Positions 35,869-47,978 are shown, counted from the stretch's first letter. The stretch: 64,000 bases of DNA from Imbricaverruca yamaguchii (GCA_034440575.1 JAOTOL010001466.1:335001-399000); one strand, 5' to 3'. Numbers and translations: made by a program. Notes: generated by a model not told the origin, from the letters alone.

Positions 35869-37055
35869 CAGTGGCGGGCACTCCATAACTTGAACCCGAC
35901 TTCGATAACGATAACTCGATAACCTTTTTCGAGGACGGTGACTTCGACAACGATAACTCGATAACTTTCGATAACCAAATCGTTGGCTTCGATTACGCGA
36001 TAACGATAACATATTTTTTAGCAGCTTAAAGTGGAAAATAATATGAATGTTTATTTTAGCTTCTAGATATTTTAACCCATTCTTTCATAAAACACCATTA
36101 TTGTCTAGTTGTTTACCCGAAAAGGAAACGGTACAAAGTGTTGATTAAAAAACGTAATAAATACGAAAGAAACAAAATGTACACAAACTAGGCAAGGACG
36201 TCTTCTTCCTCCTCCTCGGGGATCTCGACAGGAACAGGTGCGCATTATCCTTCAGCAACACAAGCCCCTGAAAGTTCATGGATTTGAGGATGCTCCTCCT
36301 GGACTTCAAGATGTCCGAGCCCATCGAGAACACCCTCTCCACCGTGGCTGAGCTGGGTATGGCCGTGTAGTAGCGCCTGAACAAGCCCACAAACATCTCC
36401 CTGTAGCGCGCAGGGAAGAGGCTCTCGTCCACGACCCCCTTGGATATCCCACCGGACGACCACGAGTCGAGCTCCTTGGTCACCATGGTGTGGACGGTGC
36501 GGCGTATGGGGTTGGGCTCAGCGAGCAAAAGGTTGGTCAAGACGCCGAGGAAGTTCTCCTGGCTCTCCTGGGCCCTCCTCTCCGCTCCCGGACTCCTCGG
36601 GATCGTCCAGCTTCTCCCTCACATCCTTAATGATGCGGCCCCTGATGGCATCGGCTTTGGTGGGGTTCATGATTACTTGATGTCATCATGAAGGCATGAT
36701 GCCTTCATGATGACCATCCTGAATCCCGGGTGCGGGGCTGTGGCCATCAGGAGGTCCTCGTCCTGGAATAACTTCAAAAGATATATCTACTTACACAAGA
36801 ATGATGCAACTTGCTTTGAAGGGGTTACAGAGTAGTGAGTACCCCATCGGTCATAATGAGGTGAGAAATATGCAACCGTTCTAAAAAAATTGGCTAAAAA
36901 CAGGCGTGTTTAATGGAAGAGTTATCGAAAATGTTATTGATTGACCGGAACTGGGACTTCGATAACGATAATCGATAACTGCAAGTTGGAAAACATTATC
37001 GTCGATAACGACTTCGATAATCGTTATCGATAAGTTATCGAAACACCCACCACTA
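35869..37055 (-). mobile_element. hAT-family DNA transposon, internally decayed, with 8-bp target duplication
   Basis: Both ends are visible. The left end starts CAGTGGCGGGCACTCCATAA and the right end, read inward on the minus strand, starts TAGTGGTGGGTGTTTCGATA. Identical 8-bp duplications GTAATAAG flank it at 35861-35868 and 37056-37063, the size made by hAT transposases. Subterminal regions (about 35895-36010 and 36940-37040) are packed with GATAAC/CGATAA motifs on both strands, as expected for transposase binding sites. At 1187 bp the element is too short for a full transposase; the minus-strand coding remnant is described separately. Perfect duplications suggest a fairly recent insertion. 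Confidence 0.9.
36145..36540 (-). pseudogene. hAT transposase remnant, C-terminal dimerisation region
   Basis: The minus strand encodes FRRYYTAIPSSATVERVFSM and then GSDILKSRRSILKSMNFQGL and VLLKDNAHL. This is the conserved C-terminal hAT dimerisation block (Ile-Pro-x-Ser-x-Ala-x-x-Glu-Arg-x-Phe-Ser, then an Arg-Arg-Ser and an xLxLLKxN-like end). Farther 5' on the same strand (around 36700-36770) a fragment DEDLLMATAPHPGFR resembles the usual LAxxLDPRFK motif, separated by stops and a small palindrome. The N-terminal zinc finger and most of the catalytic domain are missing, so the element cannot be autonomous. Confidence 0.85.
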
Positions 37056-37111
37056 GTAATAAGAGCTTCACAAGTGCTCTTGTTACCAGTGGTGGGTGTA
37101 CAACTCATGCA

Positions 37112-37165
37112 GTGGGCGCTGTGATCAACATGGCCGATGCGCCCTAAAGCCCAAATAACTAATAA
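37112..37165 (+). repeat. dispersed repeat 3' end, GTCGATGCGCCCTAAA type
   Basis: GCCGATGCGCCCTAAAGCCC followed by AAATAACTAATAA. The same end occurs at 40773-40807, 50644-50670, 56411-56440 and 59681-59705, so it marks the 3' part of an interspersed repeat, probably a SINE or LINE tail. Confidence 0.6.
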
Positions 37166-37429
37166 ATAATCCTAACCTGTAAGCCTTTCAAGTAATATAT
37201 AGCCATGTTTTTGCTCAGTTTGCTTGAAGTTTTAAGCTGGATTGAGTAGTTTCCATTTCTTTGTAACTATGTAACCTTTCGGCCAGTTATACCACTCATT
37301 TTTTTTATCAGCCATTGGGACCAATTAGCACATTCAATCCCGTGATGCCAGCTCAGGTCCGGACACAGGTCCCACCCCCGGCAACTCGTCATTGACACGA
37401 AACCCTGCCGAAACTGTCACGAAACTGCC

Positions 37430-37590
37430 ACGAAACCCTGACGGCCATAGTCACCAATATTTGACCGACATGGTCACGAATCCTTGACGGACATGGTCAC
37501 GAATCCCTGACAGACATGGTCACGAATCCTAGACCGACATGGTCACGAATCCTCGACCGACATGGCCGCACATTATTTATGAACGTGGTC
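37430..37590. repeat. about 27-bp degenerate repeat
   Basis: GACGGACATGGTCACGAATC with TCGACCGACATGG and CCTTGACGG forms, about six units. Confidence 0.85.
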
Positions 37591-37821
37591 ACGAAGCGTG
37601 AACCACACTCCCCACAAGCGATGTCGCGTCAGCAGAATTGGCAGCGCATCTCGAGAGCATCTGATGCTGAGTGGACGCGGCGGCGGCGGCGGCGGCGCTG
37701 ACAGTCTGTTGCACGGTGTGCGCAGGTGCCGAGCCCCCTCCCCCGGCCGAGCTATATTAGCACCGTTGGCCGGCGCGCACTTCACTGGCATCCCGTTACG
37801 CCGGACATCATCGGCCCTAAT

Positions 37822-37965
37822 CAGGGGCGGACCCAGGAATTTGCATGGGGGGATTTTTTTTGGATGGGCGCCTTCAGCAGAAAAGCTCGTCGAGCGAATG
37901 AGGGGGCTCAAGCTTTTATGAAAGTGTGCTTTCCCTGGTGGAGGGTGAACCATGTCTCCAGTGTC
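37822..37965. mobile_element. fragment of a CAGGGGCGG-ended DNA element
   Basis: The sequence begins CAGGGGCGGACCCAGGAATT and continues with GGATTTTTTTTGGATGGGCG and a purine-rich stretch ending near CATGTCTCCAGTGTCCCC. The opening 20 bp nearly match the reversed right end of the MITE at 61964 (CAGTGGCGGATCCAGGAATT). No matching right end was located. Confidence 0.45.
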
Positions 37966-37999
37966 CCCCTCCCCTACATCCGTCCCTGGTCATCACCGC

Positions 38000-39735
38000 G
38001 ACAGCGAAAGATGCATCTGGGTATTTACAGGTGCACTTTAGACCCTGGTATTCTCCCCAGACGCCTCGTCCGGCGCTTTTCCTGCCGTATTTTGCTCGTG
38101 ACATCGGCGTTGCGCTCGCAGAAGTCACGCCACGGCCACTGTCGGCAGTCGGACGGGCCGGAGGCCGGAGCGCAGATCAGAGCGCAGATGTCCAATCTCC
38201 GGTATGACGTCATACTGGCGGTGGCAGCGCACCGGCACAGCCATTGTGTGGCCGCGTACCACAGCCACCGCCTCCATTGTGCTGCCCACCGCCTGCATGT
38301 TTCGCGAGTGTGGCATGTGAAATCCATACTCTCCCCTCACTCGTTCTATCTAGTCTCTCTCGGCGTCTCTCCCACCCTCTGCACATGTAACGCTATATTC
38401 TGGGTCGGTACATTTGGCGTATGGTAGCGCTACTCCCGTCGAAGTTCAACCGATTTTTTTCTCCTTGCATCGACAATAGAAAACAGCAGGGCTCAGCCGG
38501 TGTTTTTCTTCTCTTTCTTTCTCTCTTTCCCCAGAAACCTCTACTCTTCGAGACCGCTTTGGGCGCGCCAAGTGCGCCGAAAAATTACGGTTTGTCCTGC
38601 AAATACCGAGATATGTTATTCAACGTAGTGCAATGTCTTCAGGGTGGAGGGGGGGGGGGTGACTCGGTCCAACGGGCCGTGTGTATTGCGGTGCGGCAGC
38701 CAGCGCCAGCCGCGCTCTCTGATTGGCTGATGGCAGTGGCGTGGTCGCCGCTCGACTGGTCCGCTGCAATCGTTACTGTCCATTAACAGAGCTGGGCATA
38801 ATTCAGGCGCTCCTGCACACACTCGCTGTGGGGCAATCAGCTGTTCGTTACGTTTGGAGGAGTATTTGCCGAAGCGCGAAACCCAGTTTTTTTAGTGCGA
38901 AGCCTGAGTGCAGCACGGTTGGCGGGGCAAGCAAGTGTAGTTTGCTTCCACTTTTACCAGCCTTTGCGAGGAGAATTGTAGCGGTATATGAGCGAGGATT
39001 AAAAAGAGCATAACGGGAACCTGGCGACGTGACGCTTCTGCTTGAAAATCATTTAGGTGATCTTTTTCGGTGGCGGAGACGCCGCTGGATACACGTCCTA
39101 AGTCCCTAAATGACCGGTGACTATAGTTCCGTTTAGGGGACGCAGTGTAATTTTCCGAGCGGGCTGTCTCCGCTTAACATCTGTTCAGACCATGTCGACC
39201 TAATTGGATATTTATCGCACCGTTTCAAACGAGCCTATTCTAATGAGGGAGGCATTGTCGCCATGACCTTTTGCAATGGCACACTCGGCGCTGAATGAAG
39301 TGGCCCCATATGATCGGTATGCTGCGCTCTGAATTCCGCAGCTTTCAGCTGTGACGTGACCAGTGTCCCGCAAATGTAGCGTGACAAGCCGCACGCGGCG
39401 TCGTCATGGCGACCTGGCGCCCACACGGCCCCAACACTGGGCCAAAATGGCGCAATTCGGCCACTGGTCTGCACCCAACCTGCGCCGCAAGCGCGCCAAA
39501 TGCGGTCGCGATTTGAGAAAGGGGCAGGCTGTCAGTCAATAGGCAACGCCTTCAGACCTGAACTGAGCGTTCAGTCTGGGCGATCGTGGTATGTGAGCGT
39601 AGCGGCTGGCTGCGTACGGTTCGTGGTCGATTTATCTTGTGCTGTTGCCGTGGCCATCCACGAGTGGGAGCTTTGAGAGAACCGAGTGGTGAAGGGACAC
39701 TACTGGCTACCTGGAACAAAAGAGCGGGCCTGGCC
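38000..39735. other. no gene confirmed
   Basis: Unique, fairly GC-rich sequence. CCAAT-type boxes (TGATTGGCTGATGG at 38719) suggest possible promoter activity but no exon was found. Confidence 0.35.
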
Positions 39736-39877
39736 ATAGAGTATCATGCTGACGTTTGGAGACGAGTGTCTGATGACTGTTCGATTCCCCGCGATGTCTG
39801 CCCTTCCTGCCAGGGCGAGAGGCAGGCGACGCCATGTGGCCTCAGCTGCTGAGTGCGTCGTAAAGCCACAATCCACC
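39735..39877 (+). mobile_element. tRNA-derived SINE, second family, diverged head
   Basis: A B-box TGTTCGATTCCCCGCGATGT is followed by the body CCCTTCCTGCCAGGGCGAGA, GGCAGGCGACGCCATGTGGC and the end CGTCGTAAAGCCACAATCC. The body is shared with copies at 43638 and 56749; the A-box half is poorly preserved. Confidence 0.7.
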
Positions 39878-39879
39878 CA

Positions 39880-42060
39880 GGGTCGGATGACCGTTGCTAG
39901 AACTGAAACCCTCCCAGACAGATGGAGATTTCGATGTACTCCATGGTATGCTCTGGTCTAAGGGTGAAATTTCCTTTGAAAATGTCCTGACTGGTGCACA
40001 CTACGCAGCATACATTTTGTCATGCCAACACAACATCTGAAGAAGCGGACGAGACGAAATAACAAACAATGCTGTTCATCGGATGGGGTAAGGGCCTGCA
40101 CTCTGCGGGTTCATCGCACGTTTTGTGGGTGCAGAAGCTAGCTTGCGGGTGAAAAGTTGGTTTGTGAGCTTATGTGCACCCACAAACCAAGGAAACAACT
40201 ATGCCCTTCGCCTGACATGCGCCAATCTGCCTTCTGTTCTACTTCGGTATGAAACATGATCTGCACTGGTCTGTCCGGCCTGACCTTGCACCTTATCTGG
40301 TCTGCACTGTTCTACCGTCTATTCTAGGAAATAACCTGATCTGCACTAGTCTACGGTCTGCTCTACCCTGGAATATAACGTGGTTTACACTGTGCGTTTT
40401 GTTTAGAAGGCTTGGAGGGAGCAAAGAACGAGATTCATACCGTTTGGAACTCTTACGTGCTGTTTGCGAACATGCAACGTTTAATTGGACTCTGGGAAAG
40501 AAATACATTTATCAACCAACTTAACTCCTCCAACTGTAGACCATGATATTGAGCAGGCTGCACGGCCTTGGACCTCACAATTGGTCTACTACTTCACAAA
40601 GCTCCGATCATCCGTGTAGTGACATTGTGTGCTGCATTCCGCCGCATCTGCACGTGCCATCATCCGTACCGACACGCCTGCTGAGCCTTCACCGGCCAGG
40701 ACGTACTCCTCTATAGTCTTAATCAAATATCCGATGTATGATGAAGCTGAGATTGACCGCTACACGACTAATGTAGTCGATGCGCCCTGAAGCCCCAATA
40801 ACTAATTACGATAAATCAGAGTTAATTTGCATTGAGGACTAATACATGAAGACAGTGATGTCAAAGCCTTCGGACACGCTACACTATATATAATGTATAT
40901 TGCGTTTTGTTTCCAGCTAGTTATTGCTACCTAGCAGTCACTCGAGCCCACTCAGTGTATGTACCATGGCTGCTCTGCCGGAGAGTGTACGCCGACCGTG
41001 TACGGTGTGACCGATGCGACCCCAGCCCGTGAGGGACGCCAGTGGTGTGCGGAGAGGCAAGCTGTGGACGGGCCTCGTGCTTGGTCAGCATGCGCTGCCC
41101 GGCATCGTGACCCCTGTCGCGTGCTACATGGACCCGGGCAATGGGTAGAATGGCAGGGTAGGTGCAAACAGACCGCGGTATATACACTTTCCGGCACTCC
41201 CCAACGGCTCCGACGTCATGAAGGCCTTCGTGGAGGAGTAGATTCGCAGGCACATTACAAGCCAAGTCTGTGAGTTGTACCATACATCGGATACTTGACC
41301 AAGCACCGTTAAGATTCCATCTCCGGGGGTCGGTTCCCAGCCTGCTCGTTACGATTTCATGGGTACATGCGTATAGAAGTAAGACGTAATGCCAATACGC
41401 AAATGTATTCAGGGTTACATTCACTTTTGCACCGACTGAGGGGTACGGGGCCGTGCAACCTACTGGATGTTGTCCCATACAGTCTCAAGAGCTGATCAGC
41501 ATCAAATAAGACAGCTACTGATAGACAGCTAGGACAGCATGGCTCAAGCAATAGGCTCGATTAAGTAAAACCATGGACAAAAATGGAACAAAGTTACTTA
41601 TAAAAAGCTTATTTATATATTTGTGAGGAGTGATTACTTCGTAACAAGCATACCATCAGTTTTCAAATGGTAGGAATCCTTTATTTGGAGCATTTTTTTC
41701 GCGCTTCCAACGAACCGCGATTGGTCTACTGGAGGTTTATTCCGGAATATAGCCTGCAGTGGTCGACGGTTCTTAGTTTACTCTACTATATAATGTAGTC
41801 TGCACCAAGCTACAGTATGGTTTACTCTGGCACCTATATCCTCTGGTGTGTGCACCAAAAGAAAAAGAAACTAGACGATAAAGGGTGCAATCACTGTCTC
41901 ACAGCGCCTGGTGCATGGCCCCCATTCGCGGCTCTAATGCATGCATGGGAAAGTCACGCTTGTCCCTCCGTATTTTGAGATGGAGGTATCAACCCGGCCT
42001 TTAATCTTTTCCGCTATCTTTGGCAGCCGTTACGGCGGTATCCTTACCCGACCGGCTGTC
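39880..42060. other. no gene seen
   Basis: Unique sequence apart from the dispersed-repeat end at 40773. A CTGCACTGGTCT-like motif repeats loosely at 40260-40360. Confidence 0.4.
40773..40807 (+). repeat. dispersed repeat 3' end, GTCGATGCGCCC type
   Basis: GTAGTCGATGCGCCCTGAAG and CCCCAATAACTAATTA. See the copy at 37112. Confidence 0.55.
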
Positions 42061-42069
42061 TGGGGTTAT

Positions 42070-43385
42070 TGACGTGACGCACTCATTCGTCCCTGAGCAG
42101 CCATCGGTAGCTTATTACCGTGACGCAGTCATTCGTCCCTGAGCAGCCATCGGTAGCTTATTACCGTGACGCAGTCATTCGTCCCTGAACAGCCATCGGT
42201 AGCTTATTACCGTGACGCAGTCATTCGTCCCTGAGCAGCCATCGGTAGCTTATTACCGTGACGCAGTCATTCGTCCCTGAGCAGCCATCGGTAGCTTATT
42301 ACCGTGACGCAGATTCGTCCCTGCTCTTATTGTGCGGTTTGTCTAGCACGTTACGGCAGTAGCCGTTGCCGGCCAGCCATCTGTGGCTTATTGACGTGAC
42401 GCAGTCATTCGTCCCTGAGCGGCATTGCCGCGCCAGTCCCAGCCGTTACGACAGCGGCCATTGTCGGCCAGCCGTCTGTGGCTTATTGCCGTGACGCAGT
42501 CATTCGTCCCTGAGCGACGCTTGCCGGGCCGGTCTGCCGTTACGGCAGTAGCCGTTATGATTCGGATCAGCGTCGTGGCTTATTGCCGTGACGCAGTCAT
42601 TCGTCCCTGAGCGGCCATCGGTACGGCGTAGCCGTTGCCGGCCGGCCATCTGTGGCTTATTGACGTGACGCAGTCATTCGTCCCTGAGCGGCATTGCCGC
42701 GCCGGTCCCAGCCGTTACGACAGCGGCCATTGTCGGCCAGCCGTCTGTGGCTTATTGCCGTGACGCACTCATTCGTCCTGAGCGCGCTGCGGCCGGCGTT
42801 GGTGGGCCATCGGTTGTTTATTGACGTGACGCACTCATTCGTCCCTGAGCGGCATTGCCGCGCCGGTCCCAGCCGTTACGACAGCGGCCATTGTCGGCCA
42901 GCCGTCTGTGGCTTATTGCCGTGACGCACTCATTCGTCCCTGAGCGGCGCTGCCGCGGCTGCCGTTCGGCAGCCGTTACGGCTGTGGTTGCGCGTTAGCG
43001 GCAGACGTTAGCCGTTACGACAGCGGCCATTGTCGGCCAGCCGTCTGTGGCTTATTGACGTGACGCAGTCATTCGTCCCTGAGCGGCATTGCCGCGCCGG
43101 TCCCAGAGCCGTTACGACAGCGGCCATTGTCGGCCAGCCGTCTGTGGCTTATTGCCGTGACGCACTCATTCGTCCCTGAGCGGCATTGCCGCGCCAGTCC
43201 CAGCCGTTACGACAGCGGCCATTGTCGGCCAGCCGTCTGTGGCTTATTGCCGTGACGCACTCATTCGTCCCTGAGCGGCATTGCCGCGCCAGTCCCAGCC
43301 GTTACGACAGCGGCCATTGTCGGCCAGCCGTCTGTGGCTTATTGCCGTGACGCACTCATTCGTCCCTGAGCGGCGCGCAGCCCGA
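42070..43385. repeat. TGACGCA-GTCATTCGTCC satellite, 46-bp then longer composite units
   Basis: The first part (42070-42330) has five units of GCAGCCATCGGTAGCTTATT+ACCGTGACGCAGTCATTCGTCCCTGA. From 42330 the same GTGACGCA(G/C)TCATTCGTCC core is joined to GGCATTGCCGCGCCGGTCCC and CGTTACGACAGCGGCCATTG segments, with unit lengths of roughly 90-150 bp. No coding signal. Confidence 0.95.
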
Positions 43386-43637
43386 GTCCGTCTCGGCAGT
43401 TTCCAAGAAGGTCGGCGGTTGGACGTCGGCGACCGACTCGCACGTGCACCGGAGCGTGACGCCACGGCCGGGTGGTGCGGCTGGCGGCGGACAGCTGGCT
43501 GACCGGCTGTACATCACCGTCTGGCTTCCCTCGTCGTTCTACCTTGGAGTGAAGCGGCACGCCAAGGCGGCACAGCCGGCTCGGAGAATACTCATGGATG
43601 GTCGCACGGATTTATACATTGCACGCCTTTTAATACA

Positions 43638-43785
43638 GGGCGTCGGTAGCTCAGTGGTTAAGCTGAACGTTTGGCACACCAGAGGTACGGGGTTCGATTC
43701 CCTGCGACTTCCGCCCTTCCTGTTAGGGTGAGAGGCAGGCGACGCCATATGGCCTCAGCTGCTGAGTACGTAGTAAAGCCACAAG
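43638..43785 (+). mobile_element. tRNA-derived SINE, second family
   Basis: The head GGGCGTCGGTAGCTCAGTGG has an A box (TAGCTCAGTGGTTAAGC) and a B box (GGTTCGATTCCC). The body includes CCTGTTAGGGTGAGAGGCAG and GCGACGCCATATGGCCTCAG. It ends GTAGTAAAGCCACAAG. Confidence 0.8.
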
Positions 43786-44447
43786 CACCCGTTTTGTAAT
43801 AGAAGTCTGGTATTCTTTTTTAATTACTATAATGCAAATACCTGACCTAAAATGTTCTTAATGTCGGGGGACCGCACCACGGATGCTGATTGGGCGGTAG
43901 GTTGTGACGTCGGTGCTTGCCGGGCGCCCGGCTCAACCAAGGCTCGGTAAGCGCTAAATCGTGAGAGGAAATGAGTTGTACAATGGATGATTTTTTTCAG
44001 CTATAATCCTGTGGTTGTGGGTGGGATGAATATGGACGATATGGGTGTTCCCATTGATGTGAAAAGTGACTGGCACAGGGAGCATCAGTCACGTTTTGTG
44101 CTTATCGGTCAAAAGTTGTGTATAACGCCGGATTGGGCTAACTAGGTATGAGCAAGAAATCCCACCTAGCGAAAATTACTCAGAGGAGGCTTTGTTGGGA
44201 TGTGATATCGACAGCATGAAACGGAAGATGTGAGTCACCTTGCTGCTAATCATGCATTGTGCTACTGTTTTAATATGTTGGGCTAGCTTAAGAAGTATCA
44301 TCTAGCATTATCGGTTAGGTTCGGTTATCGGCGTTTGCGGTTTGGCTAGGTTATGTTGCCTTGAAATATGCGACATCTACTGGATAAACACTTCGCTTTA
44401 CACAGAATGCCACACTTAGCACTTACACAGGTATCTCCATTTTACAG

Positions 44448-44585
44448 TCGGGCTCTTTATCCCAACATTGTGGGTTAGAATCTTGCAGCCGACGGCATTT
44501 ACCGAGTCCACCCGCGACCAATCGGCGTGAGAAGTTGAAGACTCTATGTGACCTAACGTTTGAATGCGTCGTAAAATATCCCAAG
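44448..44585 (+). mobile_element. old SINE-like relic
   Basis: TTGTGGGTTAGAATCTTGCA (B-box-like), CGCGACCAATCGGCGTGAGA and the end GCGTCGTAAAATATCCC recall the arrangement of the second SINE family. A similar order recurs at 45085-45245. Divergence is high. Confidence 0.35.
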
Positions 44586-45084
44586 GTTCTTCTCCATTTT
44601 ACACAGCAATCTCACGGACGTAAACGTCGACATCCCAAGCTAGCCTCGCCCACTTTCTGCCTTGAAGACGCATTCCCCATGCTATTTGTATGACATGCGC
44701 TATGGTAGCAATGTGTCAACATGTGACGTCATCAGTATGAAGTCCGCGGAGCGGCCGCAGTCTTTGGCAGCGGCAGAAGGCACCAGATTTAGTGTTGGAC
44801 AGGGGCGGCGGAACGTATCGCGCAGGGGGGTGGAATGCGCTGTGCTCACTTTTTTTTCTCGGTAGGGTAGTAGCTGGCGTTAGGATATTTTTTGTTACTC
44901 ACTCGACCGATTGTTTTCGAATCGTGGCCACCTGATAATTTTGCCGCCCGGTGGCAAAGCGATGCTAGATTTTGGATCGGAGGGCTTAGGCTGATTTTGC
45001 CATGCAAGGTCATAAATGTGTTACGAAATTTCCGAAATCCGACGTCTTTCCGCTTGAAATGGGACCTCGTTTTTTTCTGCTTGT

Positions 45085-45245
45085 CTAGGTAGGTAGTAGA
45101 CTAGTGCTAAATTGCCAGTCTCACAAACGACTGATCGTGTGTTCGGGTCTTACCTGTTGCTACTTTTCACTCGCGGCCAATCGACGTTAGAGATTGGCGG
45201 TGCTGCTCAACGGTCGACCTGTCGTAAAGTCGATAACCACCAAGT
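45085..45245 (+). mobile_element. old SINE-like relic
   Basis: GTCTAGGTAGGTAGTAGACT, GTGTTCGGGTCTTACC (B-box-like), GCGGCCAATCGACGTTAGAG and the end CTGTCGTAAAGTCGATAACC have the same order as the relic at 44448. Limits are approximate. Confidence 0.3.
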
Positions 45246-45274
45246 TCAACAGGGAGTCCCATGATCCAGTGTAA

Positions 45275-45545
45275 AAAAATTCCCCTTTTGGGCCAGGAAA
45301 TACACGTTTAATGGAATTGTGCTATTCCTCCCTTTTTTTGGGTTTTCCCTTTTTTTTCCTGTGGGGGGGGGCATTTTAAAAAAACAATTAAAAAAAAAAA
45401 AAAAAAAAAAAAGAAAAGAAGAAAAAGCCCTTTTTTTTTTTTTAAAAAAAAAATTTTTTTTTTTTTTTTTCTTTTCCTTTTTTCCAAAAAAATTCCTTTT
45501 TTTTTCCACAAAAAAAGGGGGAAAGGAGGGGGGGGGGGGGCCATG
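45275..45545. repeat. homopolymer block, probable consensus artefact
   Basis: Long runs of T, A and G alternate with only short unique bits (for example 22 A, then 13 T, 10 A, 18 T, and a final G run of 12). Such texture is more typical of a low-quality consensus than of natural DNA. Confidence 0.6.
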
Positions 45546-46278
45546 ATCCTACATAATGTTTTTATCCCGTAGCGTCCTATGTCATAGCTTATCGCAGTAA
45601 GCAACGCGGGGTCAGTATGCGGTTCGGATTTTGGAACCCGAAGCAATTTGTGGCCCCGTTGGCTAAACATTTATAAACCCCATAACCCGAAATCGGCACT
45701 CGCAAGAACCATATTCCATGACGGTCAAGCAACTATCTCGCTAATACGGGTGCTTTTCCAGACAGCATGGCTTGGGAATATGGACACTCTCCTGGAACAT
45801 TCGGACACCGCTCGACAATAGGCGGCCCATCATTGGCTACATGTACTACTCCATGTACTACATCTACAAGAAGGGCGTCCTTCTGTGCCGTTTGATACCA
45901 TGAGAACGCAGGCGCCCTCCAGGGCCGGCCGGTGCTCTCTCCGTAGTCGGGCGCTTCCTTGATCCAGGTAATTAATGCCTCTTTTTAAATTAACGGTGAC
46001 GTTTCAAATAGCTGGCACCTCTAGGACAGTCGAACACCCCTCTGGGCGGTACTCTTTGGAATGTGTGCGCATTCCTGACAGGCGAGCGCCCTTCATGAGA
46101 ACGCTGGCAAGCTTATCGCAGCATGGTGCAATAGCTGGTCAAGCATAACCAGAATGGGTGCAGCTGGATAACGCAGAAAGACATGCCGTCTATCACACCA
46201 AGCACACCTCTATCAGAGCATTGCTTCCGGGGAATTATCTGGGTCTGATTGGGAGAGCGTCTCTGTGATCTATGATTC

Positions 46279-46377
46279 TCCAATAAACAAAGCAATTTTC
46301 AAATTACGGCTCTGCGGGACCTATGTTTCTTTTGCCTTCAGAGTCGTAATTTGAAAATGATTGCTTTGTTTATTGGA
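46279..46377. repeat. 38-bp-arm hairpin
   Basis: TCCAATAAACAAAGCAATTT on the left pairs with TGATTGCTTTGTTTATTGGA on the right; pairing continues through CAAATTACGGCTCTG / CAGAGTCGTAATTTG. The loop is about 24 nt. Confidence 0.85.
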
Positions 46378-47978
46378 ATGCTAAATTACACACACCCGAT
46401 ATAACCCTATAGAAAATCTGCAATCTACCAACCTGTGCGACCCAAAAGCATGTAGGCAGAAGAAAAACACGAATTACCCTGCAGAAGCAAGGACAGACCA
46501 TTTGGAGTGTGTGTAAGGTTTGTCTATGCTGGACTTGGCTCACTTAGTCTGTGCCGTTAGAACTTGCCGAACGTTGTGTGGCAGCCTCCGTTCAGCGATG
46601 TGAATTCCGCTGCCAAATGCCTCTAACCCACCGGATTCGCCCCTTTATGATGCACGTGGAACCACTGCCACACTGTTCGAACGCTTCCGTCATGGTTTTC
46701 CCCAGCCACGTCCCTGGGGTCCACCTGTCTCGCCCTTTCACGGTGCGTGTGTAACCACCGCCACACTGTTCGAGTGCTTCCATGTCATGGTTTTCCCTCG
46801 CCGCGTGCTGAGACGGCGGAATGCGCCGAAACCCCTCTCAGTCATTGTCCAAGATCTTCCTGAAGATTCCCAATGGACGAAGCGCCCGGCTTTAGTTTTT
46901 TTTTCATTCGCCGAATACGGTTCATAGGTTCATAGGGTCGGAAACATAGTCCAGAAGAATGTGGTCCAGATTGTAGCAGACTCCAAGGTCTCACCGCATA
47001 CATTGAATGTCCTCGGACCTCTCCTGCGGTGGCCAGCTTTCCAACAGGCGACAACATTTCTTTGTCTCGCGCGATGCGCTGCGTTGCATGCTTAGTAGGT
47101 CTTCCAGCTTTACATGTTTAATTTCGTAAGTAAATTCTTCTCACTCCTCCCGGACTACGCAAGAAGGTTTAGTAAAGCGCCAAATGCACGAGGCCACCAA
47201 GAGGAATCCAGCTCGCAAAACGTGTCAGAACCAGACGCATTATGCTGTCCTGAATGTTTCTTATACCGAGGCATATGAAATGGGGAGGGGAGAGGGTGCG
47301 GATAAGCGTAGGCAGGATAACCAGCGGAGCTGCGGTTGCTATGGCGATCTAAGATCTATGGAGGAATGCACCATTGCTGGATCACGAAAATTCCTGCATC
47401 CATTTTTTTCTTGGACCATACCTTAAGTTATATTTTTTGCACGCATTTTGTACGCTTGATGCACTCGAAAGCTTAGCCATATACATGTATGCATTTATAT
47501 TTCAGAAGTAATTACGGAACCTATGTGCGTGCGTGCGTGGTCAGTCCATATCTGCTCCGTGTGCGCTGCCGGCGGCTGGATCAGTGTCGGTGCTCCCCGG
47601 AAGCAGGAAGTACCAGTCGCAACACGAGGTGCCCAGTCTGCTTTGTTGGACAAATTGCGTCCTGCCGCCTATAGCATCGCCAGAGTCTTGCTGGCTCTGT
47701 CGGGCACCATTGCTCGGCTAGGCATGGAAGCTGATGTCCAAACGGCATCTGCTCATCGTTCAATGCAACTCGATTGAAGTAAGCTGATCGATGTACGGCG
47801 GCTACGAATTCTTATTAATCCGGCTGTCATATCAGTGGATCTGTCAACCCCGTCGATGGGACCGCATTATACCCTCACGTCTGTCGACGCTGTCGATAGG
47901 ACTGAATCATGCCCCTCCCATCTGTCGACGCCGTCGATATGACTGCATAGTCATAGTTATGATACCGTCTTACCGTCA

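Noticed and set aside
43638..43712. Functional tRNA gene
   Set aside because: The same head plus body occurs at 39735 and 56749, so it is a SINE.
43444..43731. Frame with ADRLYITVWLPSSFYLGVKR
   Set aside because: Runs straight into a SINE; no splice sites or recognised domain.
47523..47777. 84-codon frame with SALLDKLRPAAYSIARVLLAL
   Set aside because: Looks helical but has no splice or homology support that I can name.
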